Shown piece after piece: positions 34,011 through 43,388 of a DNA stretch of 64,000 bases. The stretch is from CPC320 sp002336405 (GTDB lineage: Bacteria > Pseudomonadota > Alphaproteobacteria > Rhodobacterales > Rhodobacteraceae): contig CASIAN010000006.1 of the NCBI GenBank assembly GCA_949372595.1, positions 1 to 64,000 on the forward strand. Direction: 5' to 3'. The position numbers and the translations under genes were made by a program. The notes under the pieces were generated by a model. That model did not search any database, was not told the origin of the DNA, and saw only the letters and a program-made list of their open reading frames with translations. Within the stretch, counting starts at the first letter, position 1; every line of letters begins with the position of its first letter.

Positions 34011-35888
34011 ATGGGATTTTCATCAGTTGAAGATGTGCGGGCGATTGAGCGGGAAGCACCTTGGAGCCAGCGCGACCTGCCCATAACACTGTATGATATG
34101 CTGGATAAAACTGCGAATAAGATGCCGGATGCCAATGCGGTCAGTTTTCAGCTTATGTCTGGTCCGAACAGCAAGGCCGAAACTCTCAGTTGGTCACAGT
34201 TGCGCGCGCAGGTGATCCAAGCGGCGAATTTGTTTTCTCGACTTGGGATCGGTGAAAGCGATGTGGTGGCTTTTGTTCTGCCCAATTCAATGGAAACAGT
34301 TGTGGCCCTCTTGGGTGGCGCGGTGGCCGGGATTGTTAGCCCAATTAATCCGCTCCTTTCGCCAGAACATATTGGCGGGCTTCTGCGCGAGACGGGCGCC
34401 ACTGTCGTGGTGACGCTGAAAGCGTTTCCCAAAACAGATGTCGCCCAAAAAACTGCCGAAGCGGTTCGGTTGGCCCCGGCTGTGACAACGGTTCTCGAAG
34501 TTGATTTGCTGCGTTATCTAACGCCACCCAAAAGTTGGATCGTGCCGCTGATTCGGCCTAAAAATCCGATTCAACATCACGCTAAGGTATTAGATTTCAG
34601 CGCCGAAGTTGCACGTCAAAATACGGCTTTGGATTTTGTCGCAGGCACGGATGACCGCGTGGCGGCATATTTTCACACCGGGGGTACCACAGGGACACCG
34701 AAGGTGGCGCAATTGCGCTACAAGGGTTTAATTTATAATGGTTGGCTGGTTGGCACCTATGTTTTCGACAACAGTGACAATGTGATTTGCCCGTTGCCGT
34801 TGTTTCATGTTCTGGCGGCGGTTCCGGTGCTGATGGGGACGGTTTTTTCCGGTGCGCATCTGGTGTTTCCAACGCCGGCTGGCTATCGCGGCGAGGGGGT
34901 TTTTGACAATTTCTGGGCCCTTGTTGAGCGTTGGGAAATCAGTCTTATTATCTCGGTGCCCACTGCAATTTCAGCCTTGATGCAACGGCCGGTTAATGCA
35001 GATATTTCGTCTGTGAAAAAAGCCATTGTTGGTTCGTCGCCCTTGCCCCGCGATTTGTTCAAACGCTTTCAAGAGGCCTCTGGGGTCAACATTCTGGAAG
35101 CCTACGGAATGACCGAGGCGACTTGTATGCTCTCGACCAATCCACCGACTGGGGAAAAGAAAATTGGTTCGGTTGGCCTGGCAACTCCTTATACCGAAAT
35201 CAAGATCATCAAGCAAAGTCCGGATGGTCTTGTCGAGTGCGCCACTGACGAAATTGGCGAGATTTGCGCGGCCAATCCGGGTATTTGGGCTGGCAACACC
35301 TATACTGAGGCCGCGAAAAACGTTGGGCTTTATTTTCAGGATAAATACTTGCGCACCGGTGATTTGGGCCGGTTTGATAGCGATGGCTATCTGTGGATTA
35401 CCGGGCGGTCAAAAGATATTATCATTCGCGGCGGCCATAATATTGATCCCGGCCTGATTGAAGAAGCGCTGTTGGGGCATCAAGATGTTGCTTTTGCTGG
35501 CGCCATCGGTCAGCCTTGCCCACATTCAGGAGAGTTGCCCTGCGCGTATGTTGAACTGGTTGCGGGGGCGACCGTGACTGGGGAAGAGTTGACCGCGCAT
35601 TGTCAGCAGCATGTTACAGAACGCGCCGCCCAGCCAAAATATATTGAGGTCATTGACACCCTGCCCAAAACGGCAGTCGGCAAAGTGTTCAAACCAGACT
35701 TGCGCAAAATGGCTATTCGCCGGGTGTATAATGAAGCGTTTGAGGCGTCGGGATCTTTGGCGCAGGTGGAAACGGTCATTGAAGACAAAGCCCGTGGGCT
35801 TGTTGCGTTGGTGGGTCGAGGCGCTGATGAGGCAGAAGTGCAAGCGGTTTTGGGCAATTATGAACGCCCTTGGGATTGGGCCAAATAG
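34011..35888 (+). CDS. Acyl-CoA synthetase (AMP-binding family)
   Basis: A 625-residue adenylate-forming enzyme that would activate a carboxylic acid with ATP and CoA. The phosphate-binding loop is HTGGTTGTPKVAQ, the A5 motif EAYGMTEATCML, the hinge GRSKDIIIRGGHNIDPGLIE, and the catalytic lysine is in PKTAVGKVFKPDLR. Length and a C-terminal extension of about 50 residues match a group of uncharacterised alphaproteobacterial acyl-CoA synthetases. Chain length cannot be told. ATG 34011 follows GGGAGAGA. It is the last forward gene before a reverse-strand set of five. Confidence 0.85.
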   Translation: MGFSSVEDVRAIEREAPWSQRDLPITLYDMLDKTANKMPDANAVSFQLMSGPNSKAETLSWSQLRAQVIQAANLFSRLGIGESDVVAFVLPNSMETVVALLGGAVAGIVSPINPLLSPEHIGGLLRETGATVVVTLKAFPKTDVAQKTAEAVRLAPAVTTVLEVDLLRYLTPPKSWIVPLIRPKNPIQHHAKVLDFSAEVARQNTALDFVAGTDDRVAAYFHTGGTTGTPKVAQLRYKGLIYNGWLVGTYVFDNSDNVICPLPLFHVLAAVPVLMGTVFSGAHLVFPTPAGYRGEGVFDNFWALVERWEISLIISVPTAISALMQRPVNADISSVKKAIVGSSPLPRDLFKRFQEASGVNILEAYGMTEATCMLSTNPPTGEKKIGSVGLATPYTEIKIIKQSPDGLVECATDEIGEICAANPGIWAGNTYTEAAKNVGLYFQDKYLRTGDLGRFDSDGYLWITGRSKDIIIRGGHNIDPGLIEEALLGHQDVAFAGAIGQPCPHSGELPCAYVELVAGATVTGEELTAHCQQHVTERAAQPKYIEVIDTLPKTAVGKVFKPDLRKMAIRRVYNEAFEASGSLAQVETVIEDKARGLVALVGRGADEAEVQAVLGNYERPWDWAK

Positions 35889-35906
35889 GCACGTTTGCAC
35901 AAGCGT

Positions 35907-36704
35907 TCAGCTTGGCAGTGTCGCGGCGATGAACTGGTAATAACTTTGGGTGCCGCCCGCGTCGGTATAGGCGCGGTTTAGCCGGTTTTTTGCGTTGAAG
36001 ACCGCCACAGCATCCTCTTGCGACGTGATGGGAATACGGGTTTTGCCATCGCGTATATCCCGCATATAAGCTTTATAGGCGGCGGCGGCGCGACGGGAGA
36101 AAACCTCGTTTGCCGTGGTGCTGCGCGGGTTGAGACGCAGTTGATAGGCCGCCTGCGACACAGGTACTGCGTTGCCGTGTAATGCCACAACCTCAAGGCT
36201 GTGCATAATATCCTGTGAGGGGCGGTTGATAAACGGCCCAGCGTGGGCGCGTGACACCAGCGGATGAAAACTTGCGCCCGAGTGCGCGAAATCGGCATAT
36301 GACAAGGTGTTTTGCAACGGCAGTCGCAGGATTTCTCGCCCTTGATCCAGAATAGAGGTCGGTCCGAAAGCAGCTCCGTATTTTTGCGCCAGCGGTAAAA
36401 GCTCGGCTAGATATTGGTCTTCCCATGTGTCATCTGCATCTAGAAAGGCGACATAATCGGCCGTTGCCGCCTGCAGTGCACGGTTGCGGGCAGGTCCCGC
36501 GCCTGAGCGCACCTCCGCAGAGACGGCAATGGTGATATTTTGTGCTTGCCCAGCCAAATAAGTGTAATCCTGCCCGTCATCTGGAGCGATCACTATTTGC
36601 ACTTGCGCCATTGGCAGGCCTGAACAGCGAATGGACGCAACCGCCCGCACAATTGTTTCATGGGCGTGATACGCAGGTATTATAACCGAGATGCGTGGGG
36701 TCAT
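35907..36704 (-). CDS. Glycosyltransferase family 2
   Basis: A 265-residue GT-A fold enzyme. It begins ISVIIPAYHAHETIVRAVAS, the nucleotide-sugar binding start of family 2, and has the metal-binding region YVAFLDADDTWEDQYLAE (DADD). No membrane segment is seen, so it should act in the cytoplasm on a lipid- or protein-linked acceptor. Its ATG overlaps the stop of the enolase-superfamily gene by the ATGA arrangement, so the two are translated together; a metabolic link is not obvious. Donor and acceptor sugars are unknown. Confidence 0.8.
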   Translation of the reverse strand: MTPRISVIIPAYHAHETIVRAVASIRCSGLPMAQVQIVIAPDDGQDYTYLAGQAQNITIAVSAEVRSGAGPARNRALQAATADYVAFLDADDTWEDQYLAELLPLAQKYGAAFGPTSILDQGREILRLPLQNTLSYADFAHSGASFHPLVSRAHAGPFINRPSQDIMHSLEVVALHGNAVPVSQAAYQLRLNPRSTTANEVFSRRAAAAYKAYMRDIRDGKTRIPITSQEDAVAVFNAKNRLNRAYTDAGGTQSYYQFIAATLPS

Positions 36705-37933
36705 TGTCGCGCAGGCGGAGCACCGCCCAGAAAGGCATTGCCGCTTTGATAGTTGCAGGGGTCTTCCTGCATCTCAAGGTGCAATCCGGACCCGTGGTAA
36801 GGATGGGCGCGGGCCAGTGCTTCATCGACCTGTATGCCTAAACCCGGGGTTTCTGGTGCGGTGATATAGCCATTTTCCACGCAAAGCGCGTTGCAGATCA
36901 ATGCGCTGTGAAACGGGGTTTCGATGGTTTCGGCCATCAATAGATTGGGGGTTGAGACCGCCAGCTGGATGTTGGCCGCCCATTCCACCGGCCCTGCATA
37001 GAGGTGTGGCGCGAGTTGCGCATTGAACACTTCTGCAATGGCTGCAATTTTTTTCGTCTCCCAAAGGCCGCCGGCCCGGCCCAGTGCCGGTTGCAAGATT
37101 TCGGCGCCGCCGGTTTGTAACAGCGTTGCGAACTCGGCCTTAGTGGTCAGCCGTTCGCCGGCGGCAACCGGGATCCGCACGGCTTTGGCAATTTTGTGAA
37201 ATTCTAGCAGGTTATCTGGTGGGACCGGCTCTTCGAACCACAAGGGACTATAGGGCTCAAGCGCCTGCCCAAGCCGGATCGCCCCGGCGGTGCTGAATTG
37301 GCCGTGGGTGCCGAACAACAGATCGGCTTGATCGCCAATGGCGCCGCGTATTGCTTTGCAAAACGCAACCGACAGCGTGATATCGGATTGTGCCGGCATG
37401 TGCCCACCGCGCAGCGTATAGGGACCTGCTGGATCGAATTTCACGGCCGTATAACCACGCTGCACACAATCAGTTGCACTTTCTGCGGCCATCTCGGGCG
37501 AGGTCCAAAACGCGACGGGGTCATGATGAGGCAGCGGATAAAGATAAGTATAGGCGCGGATGCGATCGTTCATCTTACCACCCAGCAACGCCCAGACTGG
37601 CCTGTTGCGATGCTTGCCCAGAATATCCCAACAGGCGATTTCAAGGCCAGAAAATGCGCCCATCACCGTTAGGTCGGGGCGCTGTGTAAAGCCGCTAGAA
37701 TAGACCCGACGAAACATTTTCTCTATGTTTTCAGGGTGTTCATTTTGCATATGACGCCCGAAGACATCTGCAATGACGTGGGCCATCGCCTTGGGACCAA
37801 CAGACGCCGCATAGCATTCGCCCCAGCCGATAAGGCCGGTATCTGTGGTCAGTTTAACCAATATCCAATAGCGCCCCCCCCAGCCCGGCGCGGGTGGTGC
37901 GGTGACAATGACCTCAAGATCTTGCAGTTTCAT
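36701..37933 (-). CDS. Enolase-superfamily sugar acid dehydratase-like protein
   Basis: A 410-residue mandelate racemase/muconate lactonising family member. The N-terminal capping domain runs to about residue 120 (GLIGWGECYAASVGPKAMAH). The barrel has GYTAVKFDPAGPY, LLFGTHGQFSTAGAIRLG, LWFEEPVPPDN and VAAGERLTTKAEFA. The last two supply the glutamate metal ligands. The His after the third strand (GTHGQ) matches D-mannonate and D-galactonate dehydratase relatives, but the expected Asp two residues before it is Gly here. I recall GTHGQ in a whole subgroup of uncharacterised homologues, so it is unlikely to be damage. Activity on an aldonic acid is likely; the exact substrate is not clear. Confidence 0.75.
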   Translation of the reverse strand: MKLQDLEVIVTAPPAPGWGGRYWILVKLTTDTGLIGWGECYAASVGPKAMAHVIADVFGRHMQNEHPENIEKMFRRVYSSGFTQRPDLTVMGAFSGLEIACWDILGKHRNRPVWALLGGKMNDRIRAYTYLYPLPHHDPVAFWTSPEMAAESATDCVQRGYTAVKFDPAGPYTLRGGHMPAQSDITLSVAFCKAIRGAIGDQADLLFGTHGQFSTAGAIRLGQALEPYSPLWFEEPVPPDNLLEFHKIAKAVRIPVAAGERLTTKAEFATLLQTGGAEILQPALGRAGGLWETKKIAAIAEVFNAQLAPHLYAGPVEWAANIQLAVSTPNLLMAETIETPFHSALICNALCVENGYITAPETPGLGIQVDEALARAHPYHGSGLHLEMQEDPCNYQSGNAFLGGAPPARQ

Positions 37934-38073
37934 AAGCGCGCCTTTTAATGGTCTGATGGTAACTTAGGCTGGATGAGACCCCGGTCATAGGGGCCGGGGC
38001 AAGGAGATTTGGTGCGATGTTTTCCGATTGCGATGTGAAATGCAATGCGAAGTTTGATGGGTGGTCCCGGCCA

Positions 38074-39285
38074 TCAGGCCTGAGCAGACAGACGCAGACG
38101 CCAAAACAATCCCAGCCCAAGCGCCATCAATAGCGCCGAAAGCAGGAAGGGTGCGCCAGGCAGATACAAAAGAGCATCGCCGCGTGAGAAATAGGCAAAG
38201 ATCTGGGTCATGCCAATTAGGGCAATCATAGTTGCAAACGCGTTTAAACTGGCCAGAACACCCAGCAGCGCCCCCTGACTTTCCGTCCCCACGGCGCGTG
38301 ACATAATTGCCTGTAGCGCCGGTGTGCCGATCGATCCGAGGGCCGCGAGCGGGGTCAGTGCCAACAGCAGTGTGCCATCACCGACCAATGCGATCATTGT
38401 CAGCGTTGGGATCTGTATAATCAATCCCAGCTTGACCGTTTTATTATCCCCCAGATAGCGGTTGGCAAGCCGGATCAAAACCGCCTGCACCAACACCGTG
38501 GAGCCGCCGTAAACCGCCAGCGAGACGCCGATTAACCCCGGCGACCAGCCAAAGCGTTCTGTGGTATAATACACCCAGATCGCCGGATAGACCGCGACGC
38601 TGATATAGAAACAAAAGCTGACCCATAACAGCGGGATAAGATCCTTAAACTGGCCGATATAACGAAACGCGCCCAACGGATTGGCGCGGCGCCATTCAAA
38701 GGCCCGGCGGTTGCTTGCCGTCAGGCTCTCGCGCAGAACCACTGCGCCAAATAAGGCGTTGGCCAGTGCCAAAAGTCCGGCGGCATAAAATGGCGCGCGG
38801 GTGCCAAATTCTACCAGTGCCCCGCCCAAAAGCGGTCCAAGTACAAATCCAATACCAAATCCGGCGCTGATCAGGCCAAAGTTACCTGCTTTTTCTTCAG
38901 GTTTTGAAATGTCCGCGATATAGGCTGTGGCGGTTGATTGCGTGGCAGAACTGATGCCGCCAATGATCCGCCCAAACAACAAAAGCCAGATGCCCCCGGC
39001 CAGCGCCATGATTAGATAGCCAATCGTCATCATAACCAAAGTCACCAGCAAAAGCGGTTTGCGGCCATATTGATCCGATAGGCTGCCCAGCATAGGACCA
39101 AACAGGAATTGCATCAGCGAAAATAACATCGCCATGACGCCGCCCCAGATTGCGGCCTGCCCAAGTGTAGCTGTGGGCAGAACCTCAAGCAGCAATTGTG
39201 GCATGACAGGTATAATCAGCCCAATCCCCATCGCATCAATAACGACGGTCATCACGATAAAGACAATGGGAAGTTTTGGTTTCAA
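38074..39285 (-). CDS. MFS transporter, tetracycline-resistance (TCR/Tet) type
   Basis: A 403-residue protein with twelve hydrophobic segments. Helix 1 is VFIVMTVVIDAMGIGLIIPV. The motif A loop between helices 2 and 3 is GSLSDQYGRKPLLLVTLVMM, and motif C (GFGIGFVLGPLLGG) is in helix 5. Drug:proton antiporters of the 12-TMS TetA group have these motifs. Whether it exports tetracycline or a metabolite is not evident. It is on the same strand as the PcaD-type gene upstream, separated by 18 bases, and the two may be co-transcribed. Confidence 0.82.
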   Translation of the reverse strand: MKPKLPIVFIVMTVVIDAMGIGLIIPVMPQLLLEVLPTATLGQAAIWGGVMAMLFSLMQFLFGPMLGSLSDQYGRKPLLLVTLVMMTIGYLIMALAGGIWLLLFGRIIGGISSATQSTATAYIADISKPEEKAGNFGLISAGFGIGFVLGPLLGGALVEFGTRAPFYAAGLLALANALFGAVVLRESLTASNRRAFEWRRANPLGAFRYIGQFKDLIPLLWVSFCFYISVAVYPAIWVYYTTERFGWSPGLIGVSLAVYGGSTVLVQAVLIRLANRYLGDNKTVKLGLIIQIPTLTMIALVGDGTLLLALTPLAALGSIGTPALQAIMSRAVGTESQGALLGVLASLNAFATMIALIGMTQIFAYFSRGDALLYLPGAPFLLSALLMALGLGLFWRLRLSAQA

Positions 39286-39303
39286 ATCTGTGCCTTACAG
39301 GTT

Positions 39304-40092
39304 TTAAAAATGGCCGGTATCGGCCATGAAATCCGTGAGGTGTTTGGCATAATCGCGCGGCTGCTCAACGCAGGGCAAATGCCCGGCATCGCGCATCAGC
39401 TGAAACTTGGAGCCAGGGATCAATTCAACGGTTTCGCGCACCAAATCTGGCGGCGTAGAGCCGTCTTCGCTGCCGGCGATCCCTAAAGTCGGCAATCGCA
39501 AGCCACTGGTTGGCGTATAGAAATCGGTGCCGCTGATCGCAGCCGAACACCCCATATATCCGGCATCGGGTTGGCGCACCAGCATGTTGCGCCACAGCGC
39601 CAATTCAGGCTGGTTGCGAAATCCATCCGAGAACCAGCGCTCCAGAATACTATCTGCCAGCGCTTCAATCCCACCTGCTTTTACGGCGGCGATGCGGTCG
39701 TTCCACATCTCGGGCTGGCCAATCTTGGCGGCGGTGTTCGACAGCACCATCGCCCGGACCAGATCCAACCGCTTTATCGCCAGACCCTGCGCGATCATGC
39801 CGCCGATCGACAGGCCGACAAACAGGCAGTTTTTCACGTCGAGATGATCCAGAAGCGCCTCAATCTCTCGTACCAAAGCCCCCATTGAATAGGCGCCGGT
39901 CGGACAGGATGACAGGCCGTGGCCACGTTTGTCATAGCGGATGATTCTCAGCCCCGTTGGCAGATGCGGCAAGATCGGATCCCACAGCCGCAAATCGGTT
40001 CCAAGAGAATTGGCAAACACCACCGGTGCGCCCTTCGGATCGCCATCGTCTCGGTAGTGCAATTGCACGTCATCGGTTTCAAACAGGTTCAT
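39304..40092 (-). CDS. pcaD: 3-oxoadipate enol-lactonase-like alpha/beta hydrolase
   Basis: A 262-residue alpha/beta hydrolase. The nucleophile elbow is FVGLSIGGMIAQGLA, the acid is in GSEDGSTPPDLV and the His in DAGHLPCVEQPRDY. Early motifs (PVVFANSLGTDLRLWDPILP and RYDKRGHGLSSCP) are those of PcaD, which opens beta-ketoadipate enol-lactone in aromatic degradation. No other pca genes of the classic order lie beside it, only a carboxymuconolactone decarboxylase-family gene 2 kb away on the other strand, so the role in the protocatechuate branch is likely but not certain. Confidence 0.8.
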   Translation of the reverse strand: MNLFETDDVQLHYRDDGDPKGAPVVFANSLGTDLRLWDPILPHLPTGLRIIRYDKRGHGLSSCPTGAYSMGALVREIEALLDHLDVKNCLFVGLSIGGMIAQGLAIKRLDLVRAMVLSNTAAKIGQPEMWNDRIAAVKAGGIEALADSILERWFSDGFRNQPELALWRNMLVRQPDAGYMGCSAAISGTDFYTPTSGLRLPTLGIAGSEDGSTPPDLVRETVELIPGSKFQLMRDAGHLPCVEQPRDYAKHLTDFMADTGHF

Positions 40093-40694
40093 TCGGGTCT
40101 CACATGTTTTGCTAAGAGGGTGGGGCTGCTGGATGTTCAGGTCGCACCCTGTCGCGGAGTTGTACAGATGTCCAGATAGGTATTAGGATAGGCGCTGCGC
40201 TGGCTGTGTTGTGGCGTTATTATGGGTGGGATCTCATCATCAACAAAGGACGGTTGTAATGCCATCTTTTACTGAGTGTGAAATCTTCTCGGGACAGTTT
40301 TTTGTGGGGCCGTAACGGGGTGTGTTAAAGATCTGGTGATTTGGGCTGGGCATTGCCACTGTGAAAGTTTCCCCCACGCCTGCTCGGCGGCTTTTAGCCG
40401 CTGGATTTGCCTGCCGCGCTAAACCATGACTTTGCACGGCGCGCTGCAGGTCTATCACAGTAGCCTCCATGTGAAATGGGGGGGGGCGTCGCTGTGGCGC
40501 ACCGTTGTGTTATGAGACGGCGCAACGACCTGATGAAAAGGATATTGACGCAGTAAGTTTAGACCGTCCTGAACAATTTGAGCCGCAAGCACATTATCAC
40601 TATGCAGAGCGGCAAAATTGGGCCACAGTCCGTGACGGGCTTGCTAAATACCGAACAGGGGATGAAACTCTGACGGACAGAATGTGAGGATAAG
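40093..40694. other. 600-bp divergent intergenic region with a gene fragment
   Basis: Lies between the divergently transcribed pcaD-type gene and the aldehyde dehydrogenase gene, so it should hold both promoters. A run of G near 40480 and the fragment at 40505-40687 are its only notable parts. No tRNA or other RNA was recognised. Confidence 0.4.
40505..40687 (+). pseudogene. C-terminal fragment resembling a GFA-family protein
   Basis: A 60-codon frame contains DIDAVSLDRPEQFEPQAHYH and YAERQNWATVRDGLAKYRTG. It resembles the last part of glutathione-dependent formaldehyde-activating (GFA) family proteins, in which a loop LDxPxxFxPxxH precedes a final W-DGLPxY motif. The zinc-binding N-terminal part is absent. 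The upstream run of G suggests frameshift decay. It ends eight bases before the aldehyde dehydrogenase start. Confidence 0.35.
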
Positions 40695-42152
40695 ATGCTT
40701 GAAGTAAAGGGTTATTGGAAGAATTATATCGATGGCGCTTGGGTCGATGGTGGTGCTGGAAAGATCGACGTGATCAATCCTGGCACTGGCGAAAAACTTG
40801 CCGAACAGGCGCTGGCTGATGCCACCGATGTGGACCTCGCGGTGCAAGCGGCCAAACGAGTTCACGCCACGGGGGTGCTGAGCGATATGCGCCCGGTTGA
40901 ACGCGGACGCATGGTACAGGCGATGGGGAAATATCTTTTGGATCACCTGGAGGAAATTGCCACGCTGCTCAGCCTTGAACAGGGCAAGCCGGTTTGGGAG
41001 GCTCGGGCCGAGGTGACCGGGGCTGCGCGGTATTTCGAATATTATGGCAATCAGGCCGAAACCCTTGAAGGGCGTTCGATCCCGTTGGGGGCAGGGTATT
41101 TTGATTTTACGACGGATGAACCTTACGGCGTGTCAGCCCAGATTATCCCGTGGAATTTCCCGGTCGAGATGACTGCACGTTCGCTGTCTGCGGCCCTGAC
41201 CACTGGCAATACGGTGGTGGTCAAACCGCCCGAGATGACCCCGCTGAGCAACGCGTGGTTTGCCTATGCAGCGGAAGCCGTCGGTCTGCCTGAGGGCGCG
41301 GTCAATTTGGTGTGTGGATATGGTCACGAGGCGGGCGCGGCCCTGTCGGCGCATCCCGACATCAATCAGGTGGTGTTCACCGGGTCGGTGGCCACGGGGA
41401 TTGCGATCGCTTCTGCAGCCGCAAAAAACGTGGTACCCTGCGTATTGGAACTGGGCGGAAAATCGGCTGCGATTGTGCACAGTGATGCTGATCTTGAGGC
41501 GATGGAAACCGATATTCGCAAGGGAATTTTCATCAATGCCGGACAGGTCTGTTCTGCGATGTCGCGCATTATCGTGCATGAAAGCCGCCATGATGAGCTG
41601 GTACAGCGGGCGGTGTCAATTGCCGAATCTCTATCGGTTGGGCCGGGGCTGGATCGGCAGACATTTGGCGCAAACATGGGCCCAATGGTCAGCGTCAAAC
41701 AACGTGACCGCGCCGCCGGATTGGTTTCAGAGGCAGTGTCACAGGGCGCCAAGCTTGCCACTGGTGGCCGCGCGATGAATATCCCCGGGGCATTTTTGCA
41801 ACCTACCGTTCTGACCGAGGTGACCCCCGAGATGACGATTGCCCAGACCGAAGTGTTTGGGCCGGTGTTATCGGTATTGCGCTTCCGCGAGGATGCTGAG
41901 GCGATCGAGATCGCCAATGGCACCGACTATGGTCTTGTCGGCGGTGTCTTTACCCGCGATCTGGATCGGGCCACGCAGGTGGCGCGTAAAATTCGTGCGG
42001 GGCAGGTGTTTGTCAACGAATGGTTTGCCGGCGGTGTCGAAACGCCATTTGGCGGCTACGGCAAATCTGGCTATGGTCGCGAAAAGGGGCGCGAAGCCTT
42101 GTGGAACTATGTGCAAACCAAAAATATCGCAATTAAACTCAAGAGGACATAA
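40695..42152 (+). CDS. NAD(P)-dependent aldehyde dehydrogenase
   Basis: A 485-residue ALDH-superfamily enzyme. It has the oxyanion Asn region IIPWNFPVEM, the cofactor-binding FTGSVATGIAIASAA, the catalytic Glu in LELGGKSAAIV, and the catalytic Cys in INAGQVCSAMSRIIV. The end contains FGGYGKSGYGREKGREAL, usual in betaine-aldehyde and succinate-semialdehyde dehydrogenase relatives. The substrate is not clear. The start ATG follows GAGGATAAG. The stop overlaps the start of the next gene (TAATG), a carboxymuconolactone decarboxylase-family gene, so the pair is an operon. Confidence 0.85.
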   Translation: MLEVKGYWKNYIDGAWVDGGAGKIDVINPGTGEKLAEQALADATDVDLAVQAAKRVHATGVLSDMRPVERGRMVQAMGKYLLDHLEEIATLLSLEQGKPVWEARAEVTGAARYFEYYGNQAETLEGRSIPLGAGYFDFTTDEPYGVSAQIIPWNFPVEMTARSLSAALTTGNTVVVKPPEMTPLSNAWFAYAAEAVGLPEGAVNLVCGYGHEAGAALSAHPDINQVVFTGSVATGIAIASAAAKNVVPCVLELGGKSAAIVHSDADLEAMETDIRKGIFINAGQVCSAMSRIIVHESRHDELVQRAVSIAESLSVGPGLDRQTFGANMGPMVSVKQRDRAAGLVSEAVSQGAKLATGGRAMNIPGAFLQPTVLTEVTPEMTIAQTEVFGPVLSVLRFREDAEAIEIANGTDYGLVGGVFTRDLDRATQVARKIRAGQVFVNEWFAGGVETPFGGYGKSGYGREKGREALWNYVQTKNIAIKLKRT

Positions 42153-42535
42153 TGGCTGATTTATTCAACGAAGACCTTTTTCTGAAAGGGCTAGAACAAC
42201 GCAAAGCCACGCTGGGTGCGGAGTACGTGGAAAAAAACCTTGCGGCCGCAGACGAGTTCACGCGTCCGTTTCAAGAGGCGATGACCGCTTGGTGCTGGGG
42301 CTTTGGTTGGGGGGATGACGTGATCGACGCCAAGACCCGGTCGATGATGAATCTGTCGATGCTGGGCGCTTTGGGCAAGATGCACGAATGGGAAATCCAT
42401 TGTCGCGGTGCGGTGACCAATGGTGTGACGGCGCAAGAAATCCGCGCCATTATCCATGTCATAGGGATTTACTGCGGCGTGCCGCAGGCGCTTGAGTGTT
42501 TTCGCGTCGCCAAAAAAGTTCTCGATCTGCCGTGA
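42152..42535 (+). CDS. Carboxymuconolactone decarboxylase-family protein
   Basis: A 127-residue alpha-helical protein of the CMD/AhpD fold. The core reads TRSMMNLSMLGALGKMHEWE, then IHCRGAVTNGVTAQEIRAII and HVIGIYCGVPQALECFRVAK. The pattern EWEIHxxxAxxNGVT is that of PcaC, which decarboxylates gamma-carboxymuconolactone. A CXXC redox pair, as in AhpD, is not present. Its translation is coupled to the aldehyde dehydrogenase, and a PcaD-like gene is 2 kb to the left. It may therefore act on a lactone or acyl intermediate of an aldehyde-linked pathway rather than in classic protocatechuate breakdown. Confidence 0.78.
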   Translation: MADLFNEDLFLKGLEQRKATLGAEYVEKNLAAADEFTRPFQEAMTAWCWGFGWGDDVIDAKTRSMMNLSMLGALGKMHEWEIHCRGAVTNGVTAQEIRAIIHVIGIYCGVPQALECFRVAKKVLDLP

Positions 42536-42685
42536 TGAAAACGAAACATTAACGCGACGCTTAAGAATTATAGCATAAAAACGTTGAAATTCGTTTTTGC
42601 ATCGTTGCTGTTGGTGTGTGTGTGTGACACAGTTCTATTCAAATGGCTTATTGTGTCGCCGCACCCTATCAAGCGAGTCTAGATT

Positions 42686-43339
42686 ATGAGTGACTATTCC
42701 GTCCGGCGCAAGATTATGGTTGATACTCAGGTGCGCCCGTCAGATGTAACCAAATTTCCGATTATTGACGCGATGCTATCGGTGCCGCGAGAGCTGTTCG
42801 TGCCGCGCGCTGTGAAAGAAAGTGCCTATATTGGTGAGAATTGCACTCTGACTGCCGGTCGGGTTGTTCTTGAGCCGCGCACATTGGCGAAAATGCTGGA
42901 TACGTTGGATATTCGGCGCAATGAACTGGTTCTCGATATTGGCTCTGGGTTGGGATATTCGTCTGCGGTGATCGCGCGGATGGCCGAGGCAGTGGTGGCA
43001 CTGGAGGAAGAAAGTGAGTTCGCTTCTGAGGCGGAGGGGTTGTTGAACGAAATTGGTGCAGACAGCGTATTGGTGCAATCGGGTGCTTTGGTGTCGGGGG
43101 CGCCACAGCATGGGCCGTTTGATGTCATTATTTTGCAAGGTGGGGTTGAGCAGGTTCCGGATGGGGTGCTTGCGCAATTGAAAGATGGCGGTAGAATCGC
43201 GGCTATTTTTATGGATGGTGCCCTTGGCGAAGTCCGTATCGGGTATAAGATTAATGCTCGCTTAAATTGGAGATTTGCATTCAACGCCGGCGCACCTGTT
43301 TTGCCCGGGTTTGAAAAAACTGCGGTGTTTTCGTTTTGA
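42686..43339 (+). CDS. Protein-L-isoaspartate O-methyltransferase-like protein
   Basis: A 217-residue SAM-dependent methyltransferase fold. It has the entry helix VRRKIMVDTQVRPSDVTKFP, the SAM-binding LVLDIGSGLGYSSAVIARMA and VVALEEESEFASEA, and VIILQGGVEQVPDGVLAQLK. True repair enzymes carry a GQTISQPY-type motif before the SAM site; here the corresponding place reads CTLTAGRVVLEPRTLAKML. This suggests a Pcm relative with a different or lost activity. In Rhodobacterales such a gene is regularly followed by tolC, as here (50 bases later). Confidence 0.8.
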   Translation: MSDYSVRRKIMVDTQVRPSDVTKFPIIDAMLSVPRELFVPRAVKESAYIGENCTLTAGRVVLEPRTLAKMLDTLDIRRNELVLDIGSGLGYSSAVIARMAEAVVALEEESEFASEAEGLLNEIGADSVLVQSGALVSGAPQHGPFDVIILQGGVEQVPDGVLAQLKDGGRIAAIFMDGALGEVRIGYKINARLNWRFAFNAGAPVLPGFEKTAVFSF

Positions 43340-43388
43340 ACACGAAAACTCGCAGAAAAGATTATCTGAGAAGGCAAGAGGGAATAGC

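Noticed and set aside
42600..42640. GT dinucleotide run as a phase-variation tract before the Pcm-like gene
   Set aside because: Only about six GT units, interrupted, in a non-coding gap; too short to claim switching.
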